Shown here: in pieces, positions 1-8,008 of the stretch
Layout: each line of letters opens with the position of its first letter
Position numbering within the stretch: the stretch's first letter is position 1
Assembly: GCA_964429855.1 (NCBI GenBank)
Contig: CAYSDM010000003.1
Span: 1-64,000 of the forward strand
Length of the DNA stretch: 64,000 nucleotides
Direction: 5' to 3'
DNA from: CALLMM01 sp964429855
Lineage (GTDB): Bacteria > Armatimonadota > Chthonomonadetes > Chthonomonadales > CAJBBX01
The notes under the pieces: generated by a model
Database searches by the model: none
Seen by the model: only the letters and a program-made list of their open reading frames with translations
What the model was told of the DNA's origin: nothing
Translations under genes and position numbers: made by a program

Positions 1-1
1 C

Positions 2-232
2 GACATCCTCCATCGCGCCATAAACATTGTTGCGATGGATATGAGCCGTGTGAACCATGTAGACAGCGAAGGGTTTGGCGCACTGCTGTATCTCCAGAAA
101 AAGCTGGTTGAGAATGGCAAGCGTTTAGCTCTGGTTGGATGCCAGGAGAGAGTCCGTGAAGCCCTGCAGTTGACACGGCTGGAAGCGCTCCTTCCCCACT
201 ATATCAGCTTCGACAATCTGCCGCAAGCCTGA
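2..232 (+). CDS. STAS-domain anti-sigma factor antagonist (5' end missing)
   Basis: The reading frame is open from the left edge, so the start lies outside the window; 76 C-terminal residues are visible. They match the second half of a SpoIIAA/RsbV-type STAS domain. The strand-loop motif DMSRVNHVDSEGFGALL corresponds to the D-x-S-x-V-x-x-[MV]-D-S-x-G family signature. The Ser of VDSEG is the residue that partner anti-sigma kinases phosphorylate in this family. Such proteins bind a kinase in the unphosphorylated state and release a sigma factor. No partner kinase is visible downstream, since the next gene is serA on the other strand; it may lie upstream. Family assignment is firm, the actual partner unknown. 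Confidence 0.8.
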   Translation, partial: DILHRAINIVAMDMSRVNHVDSEGFGALLYLQKKLVENGKRLALVGCQERVREALQLTRLEALLPHYISFDNLPQA

Positions 233-262
233 TTGTGTCCTCAATACACATACTAAAATGCA

Positions 263-304
263 AGCCCGTTCATTCCTCTGAGTTAGAGATGAATGAGTCG
301 GGCT
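263..304. terminator. Possible bidirectional terminator hairpin
   Basis: AGCCCG (263-268) pairs with CGGGCT (299-304). Inner TCATTC/GAATGA arms give a bulged stem between the convergent STAS gene and serA. The right arm lies inside the last codons of serA, and only a short T run follows on either strand, so this is a tentative call. Confidence 0.35.
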
Positions 305-1881
305 GTTTCCATTCCCGGTATGCTGCGAAGCTGTGTCATCAGTGATTCGCTGATGGGATCATCCACCATCAGCACCATGACGGCGCGCCCTCCCACCTTT
401 TCCCGTCCGAGGTTCATTCCAGCGATATTGATTTTATTATTGCCAAGCAGCGTGCCAACCGCTCCAATAATTCCCGGCGTATCGTTATGCTGGGTCATCA
501 GCATGATGCCTTCGGGTATGACATCTACACGGTAGTTGTCTATATAGACGATCCGCAGGTCATTCACCCCGAAAACCGCGCCACAGATCGTGCTAACACC
601 CGCAGGCGTTCTCACACGCACCGATAAACGGGCGTTGTACTCCACGGGGGCAGCGCTGTGACTCTCGATCACATTGATACCACGCGCAGCAGTCAGAACC
701 GGTGCATTGACCAGATTCACCGGGTCAGAGAGCATAGGCGTCAGGATGCCAGCGAGAACAGATCGAGTGATCGGGTTGGTGGGAAGATCGCCAAAGTCCC
801 CCTGAAAGAGAACCTCCACCTCTTCAATCGGGTGTCCCCGACCATCCAGATCGCGCGCAAGCTGGGTATGCAGGCTGCCTATCTTTTCTCCCAGGGTAAG
901 ATAGGGCTGTACCCGAGCAAGCGCTTCCGCTGACAATGCGGGCATATTCACGGCAGCCCTTGCCGGTTTATTGGCAAGCACCTCCGCGATCTGCTCCGCG
1001 ATATCAAGCGCAACGTTGACCTGCGCCTCCTCTGTGGATGCTCCCAGATGTGGGGTCACGATATTCTCTTGAAGGTGCAGCAGAGGATTATCTCCCGCTG
1101 GAGGCTCCTGCGAGAAGACATCCAGCGCCGCTCCGGCAACTTTTCCGGATGTGATCGCCTTCGCAAGCGCATTCTCATCCACAATACCTCCTCGCGCACA
1201 GTTCACCAGTCGGACGCCATCTTTCATCTTGGCAAACTGTTCGGTGGAGATCATATTGCGTGTCTTCTCATTCAGCGGGATATGAACGGTGATGAAGTCG
1301 CTCTGATGGTAGAGGTCATCCAGACTGACCAGCTTCACGCCAAGATCGCGGGCGCGAGTCTCTGTGGCGAACGGATCGAAAGCAATCACATGCATCTCAA
1401 AGGCAAGGGCGCGCCTCGCCACCTCTCCTCCGATCTTGCCCAGTCCGATCACTCCGAGCGTTTTGCCGTAGACCTCCGTCCCCAGGAACTTTTTTCGCTC
1501 CCACTTGCCCTCATGCAGGCTGTGATCCGCCTGTGGGATCTTGCGCGCCAGCGCCAGAAGCATCGCAATCGTCAGCTCTGCCGCCGCGATGGTATTGCCT
1601 TCCGGCGAGTTCACGACGACGATTCCCCTCTCCGTAGCGGCTTTGACATCAATATTGTCCACGCCGACACCGGCGCGCCCGATCACCTTGAGCTTTCTGG
1701 CGGCAGAGATCACCTCTGCGGTCACTTTGGTTTCGCTGCGAACCGCCAGGGCATCATAATCGCCAATGATCTCCAGCAGTTCTTTTCCGGACAGTCCCAG
1801 CCGAACATCCACAGTCCCTACTTCGCGTAGCCGGGCGATTCCCGCCTCTGCAATGGGATCAGCAACCAGAATCTTTGGCAT
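283..1881 (-). CDS. serA: D-3-phosphoglycerate dehydrogenase
   Basis: Catalyses the NAD-dependent oxidation of 3-phosphoglycerate, the first step of serine synthesis in the cytosol. The 532-residue protein is the long form: an N-terminal substrate domain, a Rossmann domain with GLGKIGG near residues 146-152, the catalytic Arg (NCARGG) and His (TPHLGAST), an intervening domain, and a C-terminal ACT domain (TPGIIGAVGTLLG) that usually binds serine for feedback control. I chose the ATG at 1881 because GAGGAAGGG sits about 5 nt upstream and the protein then begins MPKILVADPI, as in homologues; a longer frame to 1941 lacks a ribosome site. It supplies serine, a precursor for the cysteine operon some 2.5 kb away. 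Confidence is high. Confidence 0.96.
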   Translation of the reverse strand: MPKILVADPIAEAGIARLREVGTVDVRLGLSGKELLEIIGDYDALAVRSETKVTAEVISAARKLKVIGRAGVGVDNIDVKAATERGIVVVNSPEGNTIAAAELTIAMLLALARKIPQADHSLHEGKWERKKFLGTEVYGKTLGVIGLGKIGGEVARRALAFEMHVIAFDPFATETRARDLGVKLVSLDDLYHQSDFITVHIPLNEKTRNMISTEQFAKMKDGVRLVNCARGGIVDENALAKAITSGKVAGAALDVFSQEPPAGDNPLLHLQENIVTPHLGASTEEAQVNVALDIAEQIAEVLANKPARAAVNMPALSAEALARVQPYLTLGEKIGSLHTQLARDLDGRGHPIEEVEVLFQGDFGDLPTNPITRSVLAGILTPMLSDPVNLVNAPVLTAARGINVIESHSAAPVEYNARLSVRVRTPAGVSTICGAVFGVNDLRIVYIDNYRVDVIPEGIMLMTQHNDTPGIIGAVGTLLGNNKINIAGMNLGREKVGGRAVMVLMVDDPISESLMTQLRSIPGMETARLIHL

Positions 1882-2114
1882 CGTACCCTTCCTCATAGAT
1901 AGGATTGCATTTTGGAAGAAGACAGCGTGTTGTCTTCGCATGAAACGTGTAAGCAGGAATAGCCGGAACCGGCGTAGAAATATTCTACTATGTATCCTTG
2001 CTCATTGTAACCCCATCGCGATATACTGTATAAAGATATTGACCTGGAACCTTCCATGCCGCTGCGCCGTCAATGCATTCGGATCACAGGGACATCAGAA
2101 GGAGATCAACCACT

Positions 2115-2939
2115 ATGCGAAAAAGCGCCCTGCAAGGTGTAACCATTATTGAAGTGCTTGTCGTGATCGTGATTATCGCGATCCTGGCCGCGATCCTGGT
2201 CCCTGTCTTTGGGCGTGTGCGCGAGAACACACGGCAGGCGACCTGTATCTCGAATATGAAGGAGATGTATCGCGCCGCCTCAATGTATAAGACGGATAAC
2301 GGCGAATTCCCTCTGATGCTACTGGGGCCGGCGGAGCAGGCGGATGGTATGCCCTATCGCATTGGTGATACCAATCCTCCGGTTGCTGCTGCCGCCATGA
2401 AACGTGGATTTCTCTATCCCAATTATGTGAAAAGCATAGACGCTTTCCGCTGTCCTAATAATCCCGACCGAGACCCGCAAAAGGTGGTGAGAGCCAGTTA
2501 TGCGCCCTCCAGCCCCTGGAGCAATATCCTTCAGCAGCAGTTCGGTCGCGACTACCCGACCTTCGGGGGCGGGCTGGTTAGCGGAGGATTTCCCTTCCAG
2601 AACCTCCCACAGAACTACGATGGGCTGGCGATCCCCTTCTATGCCATCAACAGCTACGATATCACTGCCTTCCTGCAGCCGGACGGTACACGAAGAGCGA
2701 CCGATTATCAGATCGTCTACTCACGCGACTGGACGGGAACCAGCGGAAAACAGGATGCCATCAATCAGCTGAAATACCCAAGCCCGCCCAACGACCGAAC
2801 CATCATCGCCTGGTGTAACTACCATGTGGTGAACGGCGGGTCAGAGGTGTGTACAGTGGTGCTGGCTTCCGGCACCGCGACCAAACAGAACTTCCGGAAG
2901 ATGGTGCAGAACGGCTGGAACTATGCCAGCGCGCCTTAG
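2115..2939 (+). CDS. Pseudopilin-like protein with prepilin N-terminal methylation site
   Basis: The 274-residue protein begins with a short basic leader and the class III cleavage motif QG|VTIIE followed by a hydrophobic helix (VLVVIVIIAILAAILVPVF). Prepilin peptidase should cut after Gly and methylate the new N terminus; Glu at mature position 5 is present. The rest is a soluble periplasmic or surface domain with CISNMKEMYRAASMY and an FRCPNNPDRDP segment, typical of the abundant short pseudopilins of Armatimonadota and Planctomycetota. The ATG at 2115 has AAGGAG 8 nt upstream. A candidate promoter lies around 1998-2034 (TTGCTC/TATACT, 18-bp spacer). A strong terminator follows. Whether it is a pilus subunit, a secretion pseudopilin or an orphan surface protein cannot be told. 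Confidence 0.85.
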   Translation: MRKSALQGVTIIEVLVVIVIIAILAAILVPVFGRVRENTRQATCISNMKEMYRAASMYKTDNGEFPLMLLGPAEQADGMPYRIGDTNPPVAAAAMKRGFLYPNYVKSIDAFRCPNNPDRDPQKVVRASYAPSSPWSNILQQQFGRDYPTFGGGLVSGGFPFQNLPQNYDGLAIPFYAINSYDITAFLQPDGTRRATDYQIVYSRDWTGTSGKQDAINQLKYPSPPNDRTIIAWCNYHVVNGGSEVCTVVLASGTATKQNFRKMVQNGWNYASAP

Positions 2940-2956
2940 GCGAGAGGATTATTGAG

Positions 2957-2989
2957 AAAAAACCGACGGTATATCCCGTCGGTTTTTTT
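2957..2989. terminator. Bidirectional rho-independent terminator
   Basis: CCGACGG (2963-2969) and CCGTCGG (2976-2982) form a perfect 7-bp stem, flanked by an A tract (2957-2962) and a T tract (2983-2989). It therefore works for both the plus-strand pseudopilin gene and the minus-strand kinase gene, whose stop codon overlaps the T tract. Confidence 0.9.
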
Positions 2990-4178
2990 ATGCTGCATTG
3001 GTGATTATGGCGGCATCTCTGGAGATAGATTGCGCAATTGGCAACCTGATCATAACCTGAGTCCCGCGATTCAGTTCACTCTGCACCTGTATCTCTCCGT
3101 TATGCTGGCGGAGGATGCTTCTGGCTACTGAGAGCCCGAGACCGGTTCCCTCACCCATTTTACGGGTGGTAAAGAAGGGTTCGAAGATATAGGGCATCGC
3201 CTCCGGGGAGATTCCATGTCCTGTATCGCTCAGAGACAACATCACCTCGGACTGGTTGCTGGTTTCAAGGGTTATCCGTCCCCCATCCGGCATGGCATGG
3301 ATGGAGTTGATCAGAAGATGGACCAGAGCCTGACGCAGCAAATAGGGATTGGCCACGATCTCCGGCAGGCTCTCCGTAAGATGCAAGCTTAAAATGATGC
3401 CGCGCGCCTCCAGTGTGTGTCGCAGGAGAAACAGCGCTTCATACAGCACTTCGTGGAGGTTTGTCAGCCGTTTCTCGTCTTCGGATTCCTGACAGTAGTT
3501 GCGAGCGGTACGAACGATCTCACGGCACTGTTTCGCCGCCTCCTGCATATCTCGCAGACAGGCATCCATACTGGCAAGATAATCGCTGTTATCAACATGC
3601 ATCTCCGCTTGAAGTTTTCCGCGCAGATAAGCGGAGTACTGTGTAAAGGCGGTCAACGGCAGCAAAAGCTCCTGATGTATGTGATCGGCAATCACTCCGA
3701 GGGATGCCATCTTCTCAATCTGAATCATAAACTCCGTCTGAGAGCGAAGCGCATCCCGCGAATCGCGCAGCTCTGAGAGCAGATAGGCATTCTGACGTTT
3801 CAGTGTCCGATGCTCTAAAGCCCTTCCGATCTGCCGAGCCAGATCGCCGATATCCTCCAGTGGCGCCCAGATGTGGTTATAGACATTGTTGTTCTTATAC
3901 AGATTATTTAGCGCAGAGACATCCGGGTTGGAAGTGAGCAGCAGGCATTCGGTATGCGGGGTTGCGCCTGCGAAGTCGCGAACGATCTCAAATCCGGCTT
4001 CATGCCGCATATCCAGCGAGATAACAGCCACCGCGCAAACATGGGTCAAAGCCAGCGAAAGAGCCTCCTCATACGTGCAGGCGACACGTATATCAAATCC
4101 GGCTGTTTCGAGTGTGCGGCGAACGATACGCAGAAATACTGCGTTGTCATCTACCAGAAGGATGGTCTCTTCAGACAT
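2988..4178 (-). CDS. Hybrid pseudo-receiver/histidine-kinase-like protein
   Basis: The 396-residue protein has an N-terminal response-regulator receiver fold (residues 1-120), a coiled linker (120-155), a dimerisation helix (155-230) and a C-terminal GHKL ATPase domain (270-385). The ATPase motifs are intact: N box LLINSIHAM, DTGHGIS, F box FEPFFTT and GTGLGLSV. The signalling residues are not. In the receiver the acidic pair D10-D11 and T82 are present, but the phospho-Asp position is S54 (ISLD) and the conserved Lys is replaced (WAP). In the H box, aligned on SLG...PLTAF, the phospho-His position is Q169, with H168 just before it. It may bind ATP and act as a scaffold or use a shifted His. 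Soluble, with no membrane segment. Start ATG at 4178; a longer frame to 4205 is less likely. Confidence 0.85.
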   Translation of the reverse strand: MSEETILLVDDNAVFLRIVRRTLETAGFDIRVACTYEEALSLALTHVCAVAVISLDMRHEAGFEIVRDFAGATPHTECLLLTSNPDVSALNNLYKNNNVYNHIWAPLEDIGDLARQIGRALEHRTLKRQNAYLLSELRDSRDALRSQTEFMIQIEKMASLGVIADHIHQELLLPLTAFTQYSAYLRGKLQAEMHVDNSDYLASMDACLRDMQEAAKQCREIVRTARNYCQESEDEKRLTNLHEVLYEALFLLRHTLEARGIILSLHLTESLPEIVANPYLLRQALVHLLINSIHAMPDGGRITLETSNQSEVMLSLSDTGHGISPEAMPYIFEPFFTTRKMGEGTGLGLSVARSILRQHNGEIQVQSELNRGTQVMIRLPIAQSISRDAAIITNAA

Positions 4179-4270
4179 AGACTCTCTCAAAAAATAGTAC
4201 TTCAATGACCTATCGGCATTATTGGTGAAACAGGGAGATTGGATTAGTGACTCCAGGAGAAACAGTCAAG

Positions 4271-4307
4271 AAAAAACAGGATGTTTATTGAGAGCATCCT
4301 GTTTTTT
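4271..4307 (-). terminator. Rho-independent terminator of the cysteine operon
   Basis: A perfect 13-bp inverted repeat includes its A/T tracts: AAAAAACAGGATG at 4271-4283 and CATCCTGTTTTTT at 4295-4307, with an 11-nt loop. It lies just downstream of the stop of the sulfur-carrier/MoeB fusion gene and upstream of nothing else on that strand for 90 nt. Confidence 0.9.
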
Positions 4308-4323
4308 CACGAAGAAATTACGA

Positions 4324-5775
4324 TCAGTATTTAGGTACGGTGGGGTCTATTTCGTCCGACCATGCCAGCACGCCGCCGGTCAGGTTTTTCAGTCGCGTAT
4401 ATCCCTGCGACTGCAGATACTCCAGCACCGTCATAGACCTTTTTCCGGATCGGCACTGAAGTATTACCTCCTCGTCTCGACTGATCTCATCGAGACGATC
4501 CGGGATCTCATTCATGGGTATCAGGCGCGTGTGAGGTATGCGCGCAATATCCCATTCATACGGTTCGCGTACATCAATGACGATGGGTCTTTCACCGCGA
4601 TCGAACATCGCCTTCAGTTCATGGACGGTGATCTCCAGAGAATTATCTGTTTGCACATTCTCCTCCTGAGGAGACTTAACTCCGCAGAACATCTCGTAGT
4701 CAATCAACGCTTTGATGGTGGCATTGGGACCGCAGATCGGACAGTCGGGGTCTTTCCGAAGCTTCAACTCTCGCCAGTTCATCTTCAGAGCGTTAAAGAG
4801 AAGCAGCCTCCCGATCAGTGGTTCGCCGATTCCCAGGATTAATTTTACCGCTTCATTTGCCTGAGATACACCGATAATTCCCGGCAATATCCCCAGAACT
4901 CCCCCCTCCGCACAGGAAGGAACCAGACCGGGCGGAGGAGGCTCCGGGTAGAGACACCGATAACAGGGTCCCTTTTCTGCCCAGAAGACCGAAAGCTGAC
5001 CCTCGAAACGGAATATCGAACCGTAGACATTGGGTTTTCCGAGGAGAACGCAGGCGTCGTTAACCAAATAGCGGGTCGGGAAATTGTCCGTTCCATCAAT
5101 GACGATATCAAAATCCTTAAGGATGTCCAGCGCGTTCTCCGAGGTCAGCCGTGTCTCGAACCCGATGACATTTACAAAGGGGTTTATGCTTTTTAATGTC
5201 TCTGTGGCAGAGAGCATCTTGGGGCGTCCGACATCCTCCGTTCCATGTATAATCTGCCGTTGGAGATTGGTAAAGTCCACCACATCGAAATCTACAATCC
5301 CGATGGTTCCTGCACCCGCCGCCGCCAGATACATAGTTAATGGCGATCCCAGACCTCCCGCGCCGATACAGAGAACGCGCGCCGCTTTCAGCCGTTTCTG
5401 TCCCTCTATACCAACTTCCGGCATAATTAGATGACGACTGTAGCGCAGAATCTCCTCATTCGAGAGCGAAACCTCTTCCGACCGGGTCGGTTCCAGAACG
5501 CCGGTTCCTCCCGCAATGGAGGGAACGATGCTCAATTCATCGCCATCCTTCACAGGAGTCTCTTGTCCCTGCAGGTTCCGCATATCCTCCTGTCCAATGT
5601 AGACATTGACGAAGGGACGGAGACTTCCCTGATCGTTAAATAGCTGTTTCTTTAATGCCGGATACTCGTCCGTCAGCGCATTGAGCGCTTCGCCAACCGT
5701 GAATGCAGCCACCTCGATCTCATCTCTGTTAGCGGTAAACCTCTGTAGAGGAGTGGGTATCAGTAGTTTAACCAA
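4324..5775 (-). CDS. Fused sulfur carrier (ThiS/MoaD/CysO-like)-MoeB/ThiF adenylyltransferase-rhodanese protein
   Basis: Three domains in one 483-residue chain. Residues 1-90 are a ubiquitin-fold sulfur carrier (VKLLIPTPLQRF... ending SIAGG). About 110-350 is an E1-like MoeB/ThiF domain with the nucleotide motif GAGGLGSP, zinc pairs CYRC and CPIC, and the catalytic-Cys region PSCAEGG. About 375-483 is a rhodanese domain with active-site loop CRSGKRS. In actinobacteria the carrier CysO, MoeZ, a JAMM protease and CysM make cysteine by a protein-thiocarboxylate route; here carrier and MoeZ are one polypeptide and the other two genes are upstream. The diglycine is internal, so it must be cut or used differently. 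I chose TTG at 5775: GGGAGG lies 9 nt upstream and the product then starts MVKLLIPTPL; the ATG at 5799 lacks a ribosome site. Confidence 0.9.
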   Translation of the reverse strand: MVKLLIPTPLQRFTANRDEIEVAAFTVGEALNALTDEYPALKKQLFNDQGSLRPFVNVYIGQEDMRNLQGQETPVKDGDELSIVPSIAGGTGVLEPTRSEEVSLSNEEILRYSRHLIMPEVGIEGQKRLKAARVLCIGAGGLGSPLTMYLAAAGAGTIGIVDFDVVDFTNLQRQIIHGTEDVGRPKMLSATETLKSINPFVNVIGFETRLTSENALDILKDFDIVIDGTDNFPTRYLVNDACVLLGKPNVYGSIFRFEGQLSVFWAEKGPCYRCLYPEPPPPGLVPSCAEGGVLGILPGIIGVSQANEAVKLILGIGEPLIGRLLLFNALKMNWRELKLRKDPDCPICGPNATIKALIDYEMFCGVKSPQEENVQTDNSLEITVHELKAMFDRGERPIVIDVREPYEWDIARIPHTRLIPMNEIPDRLDEISRDEEVILQCRSGKRSMTVLEYLQSQGYTRLKNLTGGVLAWSDEIDPTVPKY

Positions 5776-5845
5776 CTCTGTATGCCTCCCGTAGAGCATT
5801 CAGCCATGAACACTGATGGTACGTCGTCAAGATAGTTTGTACTGA

Positions 5846-5924
5846 TGTCATTCTGAGCGCACCTTGGTTGTCATTCTGAGCGCAGCGGAGAATCTTAAGA
5901 TGTTTCGCTGCGCACAACATGACA
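5846..5924. repeat. REP-like palindromic element with partial upstream copy
   Basis: A 56-bp imperfect palindrome at 5869-5924 has outer arms TGTCAT/ATGACA and inner 8-bp arms GCGCAGCG (5880-5887) and CGCTGCGC (5906-5913). The first 15 bases of the element (TGTCATTCTGAGCGC) also occur at 5846-5860 as a truncated copy. It lies in the 216-bp gap inside the cysteine operon, between the JAMM gene and the fusion gene. The style is that of dispersed REP/MITE sequences; no other copy is in this window. Confidence 0.6.
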
Positions 5925-5991
5925 GCCAGGCGATGCAACCGTTCTACCTTGAAGGAGAATTAGGGTGTCTATCATGACAATCATCTTGTAA

Positions 5992-6411
5992 CTATGGTAA
6001 CCGTTCTTCGATCTCAAAAGCCATCCGATCATCCTTCAGCGTCCAGCAGGTCATCACGCCCGGCACGCCTTTTAATACGGAGATAATAATATAGGAGTAC
6101 CAGGGCCAAGCCCATTCGCGATCATATTCGCTGGGCTGCGCCGGGTGATCGGGATGCGAGTGATAGAAGCCCAGAATCTGCAATCCGGCGGCGCGCGCCT
6201 CACGATCAAGGCGAAACATCGCATCCGGTGATATCAGGTAGCGGCGTTCATGCCCCTCTTCATGCACATTCGGCATCGGTCTCAGGGATGAGACCTGTTT
6301 CATCTCCCCCTCTACAGTGCCCAGGAGAACGCCGCAGCACTCATACGGATAGTCCTGACTGGCATGTTCTCGGATGGACTCCAATAGAGCGTCAGATAGC
6401 CGGATCGCCAT
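5992..6411 (-). CDS. JAMM/Mov34 (M67) zinc metallopeptidase, Mec/CysO-cysteine peptidase type
   Basis: This 139-residue single-domain protein has the full JAMM zinc signature: E24 (YECCG), H84 and H86 (HSHP), S94 and D97 (HSHPDHPAQPSEYD). In Mycobacterium the homologue Mec+ removes cysteine from the C terminus of the sulfur carrier CysO after CysM has made the CysO-cysteine adduct. Here it overlaps the end of cysM by 20 bp and precedes the fused carrier/MoeB gene, which supports the same job. An extra or alternative role, cutting the fusion after the internal diglycine, is an inference. The length is standard for the family. ATG at 6411. Confidence 0.93.
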   Translation of the reverse strand: MAIRLSDALLESIREHASQDYPYECCGVLLGTVEGEMKQVSSLRPMPNVHEEGHERRYLISPDAMFRLDREARAAGLQILGFYHSHPDHPAQPSEYDREWAWPWYSYIIISVLKGVPGVMTCWTLKDDRMAFEIEERLP

Positions 6412-7354
6412 AATCCTCTTCCCAGAACCGATCAGAGAGATAGCGGTCGCCGTTATCGCAGAAGATCGTCACGATGACACCCTCCTCCAGTTCCTCCGCC
6501 AGCCGCAGAGCCGCTACCAGATTTGCTGCCGCCGAGATACCCACCAGTATCCCTTCATCGCGGGAGAGACGCTTCACCATCGCGTAAGCGGCTTCCGTCT
6601 CCACCTCCACCTCACGATCAGCAAGATGAGGATCATAGATACCTGGCACGATGGCGGATTCCATGTGCTTCATGCCCTCCAGTCCATGAAAGGCGGAATC
6701 CGGCTGCATGGAGATCAACTGCACGTGCGGAGCGACTTCGCGCAGAAAGCGTCCCGTCCCCATGAAGGTTCCGCTGGTTCCTAACCCCGCGATAAAATGG
6801 GTGATTCTACCGTGTGTCTGCCGCCATATCTCTGGCCCGGTGGACTGATAGTGCGCTTTCCAGTTCGCCGGGTTGTTGTACTGGTCCGGATAGAAATACT
6901 TATCGGGTTCCGCCTGATAGAGTTCCCGCGCCCGGATAATCGCTCCATCGGAACTGAGACGGGGGTCTGTCAGCACCAGATTTGCGCCGAAAGCGCGCAG
7001 CAGACGCTTACGCTCCTCATTGGCGTTCATGGGAAGACAGAGTGTCACCTCATATCCGCAGGCCGAGCCGATCATTGCATAGGCGATCCCTGTATTGCCG
7101 GAGGTGGCATCCAGAATGGTCTTGCCCGGCGTCAACAGCCCCTGCCTCTCCCCCTCCAGAATCATATTCAGCGCGGGACGGTCTTTCACGGAACCGCCGG
7201 GGTTGTACCACTCCGCTTTCGCATAGACCTCAACGCAGGGATTCTTCGGAACGATCCTCCTGAGACGCAGTAACGGCGTGTTGCCAATCAGGTCGAGAAT
7301 ATCCAGGTTCTGTACATTCGCCTGTCTGATTGATCGTTGAGTTTCATTTCCCAT
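6392..7354 (-). CDS. cysM: Cysteine synthase, CysM/CysK family
   Basis: A PLP enzyme of 320 residues that joins an activated serine (O-acetyl- or O-phosphoserine) to a sulfide donor. The PLP lysine is in GGSVKDRPA. TSGNTG (substrate loop) and GLGTSGTFMGTGR (phosphate loop) are present. First gene of the operon cysM, JAMM peptidase, carrier/MoeB/rhodanese fusion; this context resembles the mycobacterial CysM that uses CysO-thiocarboxylate rather than free sulfide. ATG at 7354 with AGGA 8 nt upstream. A promoter TTGAGC/TATAAT with 18-bp spacer is just upstream. Assignment to the family is firm; the thiocarboxylate donor is inferred from neighbours. Confidence 0.93.
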   Translation of the reverse strand: MGNETQRSIRQANVQNLDILDLIGNTPLLRLRRIVPKNPCVEVYAKAEWYNPGGSVKDRPALNMILEGERQGLLTPGKTILDATSGNTGIAYAMIGSACGYEVTLCLPMNANEERKRLLRAFGANLVLTDPRLSSDGAIIRARELYQAEPDKYFYPDQYNNPANWKAHYQSTGPEIWRQTHGRITHFIAGLGTSGTFMGTGRFLREVAPHVQLISMQPDSAFHGLEGMKHMESAIVPGIYDPHLADREVEVETEAAYAMVKRLSRDEGILVGISAAANLVAALRLAEELEEGVIVTIFCDNGDRYLSDRFWEEDYGDPAI

Positions 7355-7373
7355 GACGCTATTCCTGACTTGA

Positions 7374-7403
7374 ATTATAGCATTAATCAGGTTTATCGCT
7401 CAA
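7374..7403 (-). promoter_or_regulatory. Sigma-70-type promoter of the cysM operon
   Basis: On the minus strand, TTGAGC (7398-7403), an 18-bp spacer and a perfect TATAAT (7374-7379) lie 20 nt before the cysM ATG. Confidence 0.6.
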
Positions 7404-7420
7404 GCATAGGAAATCCGACG

Positions 7421-7456
7421 GAAAAACGCCCGGGCTTTACTGGCTATTCCGGGCGT
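7421..7456 (-). terminator. Rho-independent terminator after the cyclophilin gene
   Basis: ACGCCCGG (7426-7433) pairs with CCGGGCGT (7449-7456). On the minus strand the stem is followed by a T run (7425-7422). It lies 30 nt past the cyclophilin stop and upstream of the cysM promoter, insulating the two units. Confidence 0.75.
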
Positions 7457-7485
7457 CTTTCCGATCCATGCGTATTTAGAAAAGT

Positions 7486-7941
7486 CTATTCGACTGTCAC
7501 AGAGACGATCGTATCGCCCTGCCGGAGAGCCATCACAACCTCCAATCCATCTGTTACCTTGCCGAAGACCGCATACCCGAAACCGTCTTTAGCGTTTGCA
7601 GCATCCAGATGGGGAGCTGGACCGAGCGTAAAATAGAACTGGCTGGACGCGCTGTTCGGGTCAGCCGTTCGCGCCATTGCCACCGTTCCCGCACTGTCAT
7701 GCGTGAACTTGGAGGAGGTCTCCAGCTTGATCTTATGTTCAGAACCATGCTGTCCATCTCCAACAGGACATCCGCCCTGAATCACGAAATTCGCGACATA
7801 ACGATGGAAGGTCAATCCATTATAGAAACCTCTCTCCGTCAGATTGATGAAGTTGCCCGCAGTGATCGGGGCATTCTCTTCATCCAGTTCAAAACGAATG
7901 GTCCCTTTGTTCGTCTCCATAACTGCGGTTCGGTTTGACAT
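7486..7941 (-). CDS. Cyclophilin-type peptidyl-prolyl cis-trans isomerase
   Basis: Catalyses cis-trans isomerisation of X-Pro bonds. The 151-residue protein is a minimal cyclophilin: active-site segment TFHRYVANFVIQGG holds the catalytic Arg and Gln, and MARTADPNSASSQFYFTL and VFGKVTDGLEVV are family signatures. No signal peptide, so cytosolic. I chose ATG at 7941: GGAAGGGAG lies upstream and the protein then starts MSNRTAVMETNKG; the longer frame to 8031 adds a non-homologous tail. Its own terminator follows, and the small Cys-containing gene lies 67 nt upstream. Confidence 0.93.
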   Translation of the reverse strand: MSNRTAVMETNKGTIRFELDEENAPITAGNFINLTERGFYNGLTFHRYVANFVIQGGCPVGDGQHGSEHKIKLETSSKFTHDSAGTVAMARTADPNSASSQFYFTLGPAPHLDAANAKDGFGYAVFGKVTDGLEVVMALRQGDTIVSVTVE

Positions 7942-8008
7942 CTCTATCTCCCTTCCGGCATCATGAGCCGGTTGATGATCGTTGTTCACTGCTAAGACAA
8001 TTATACGA

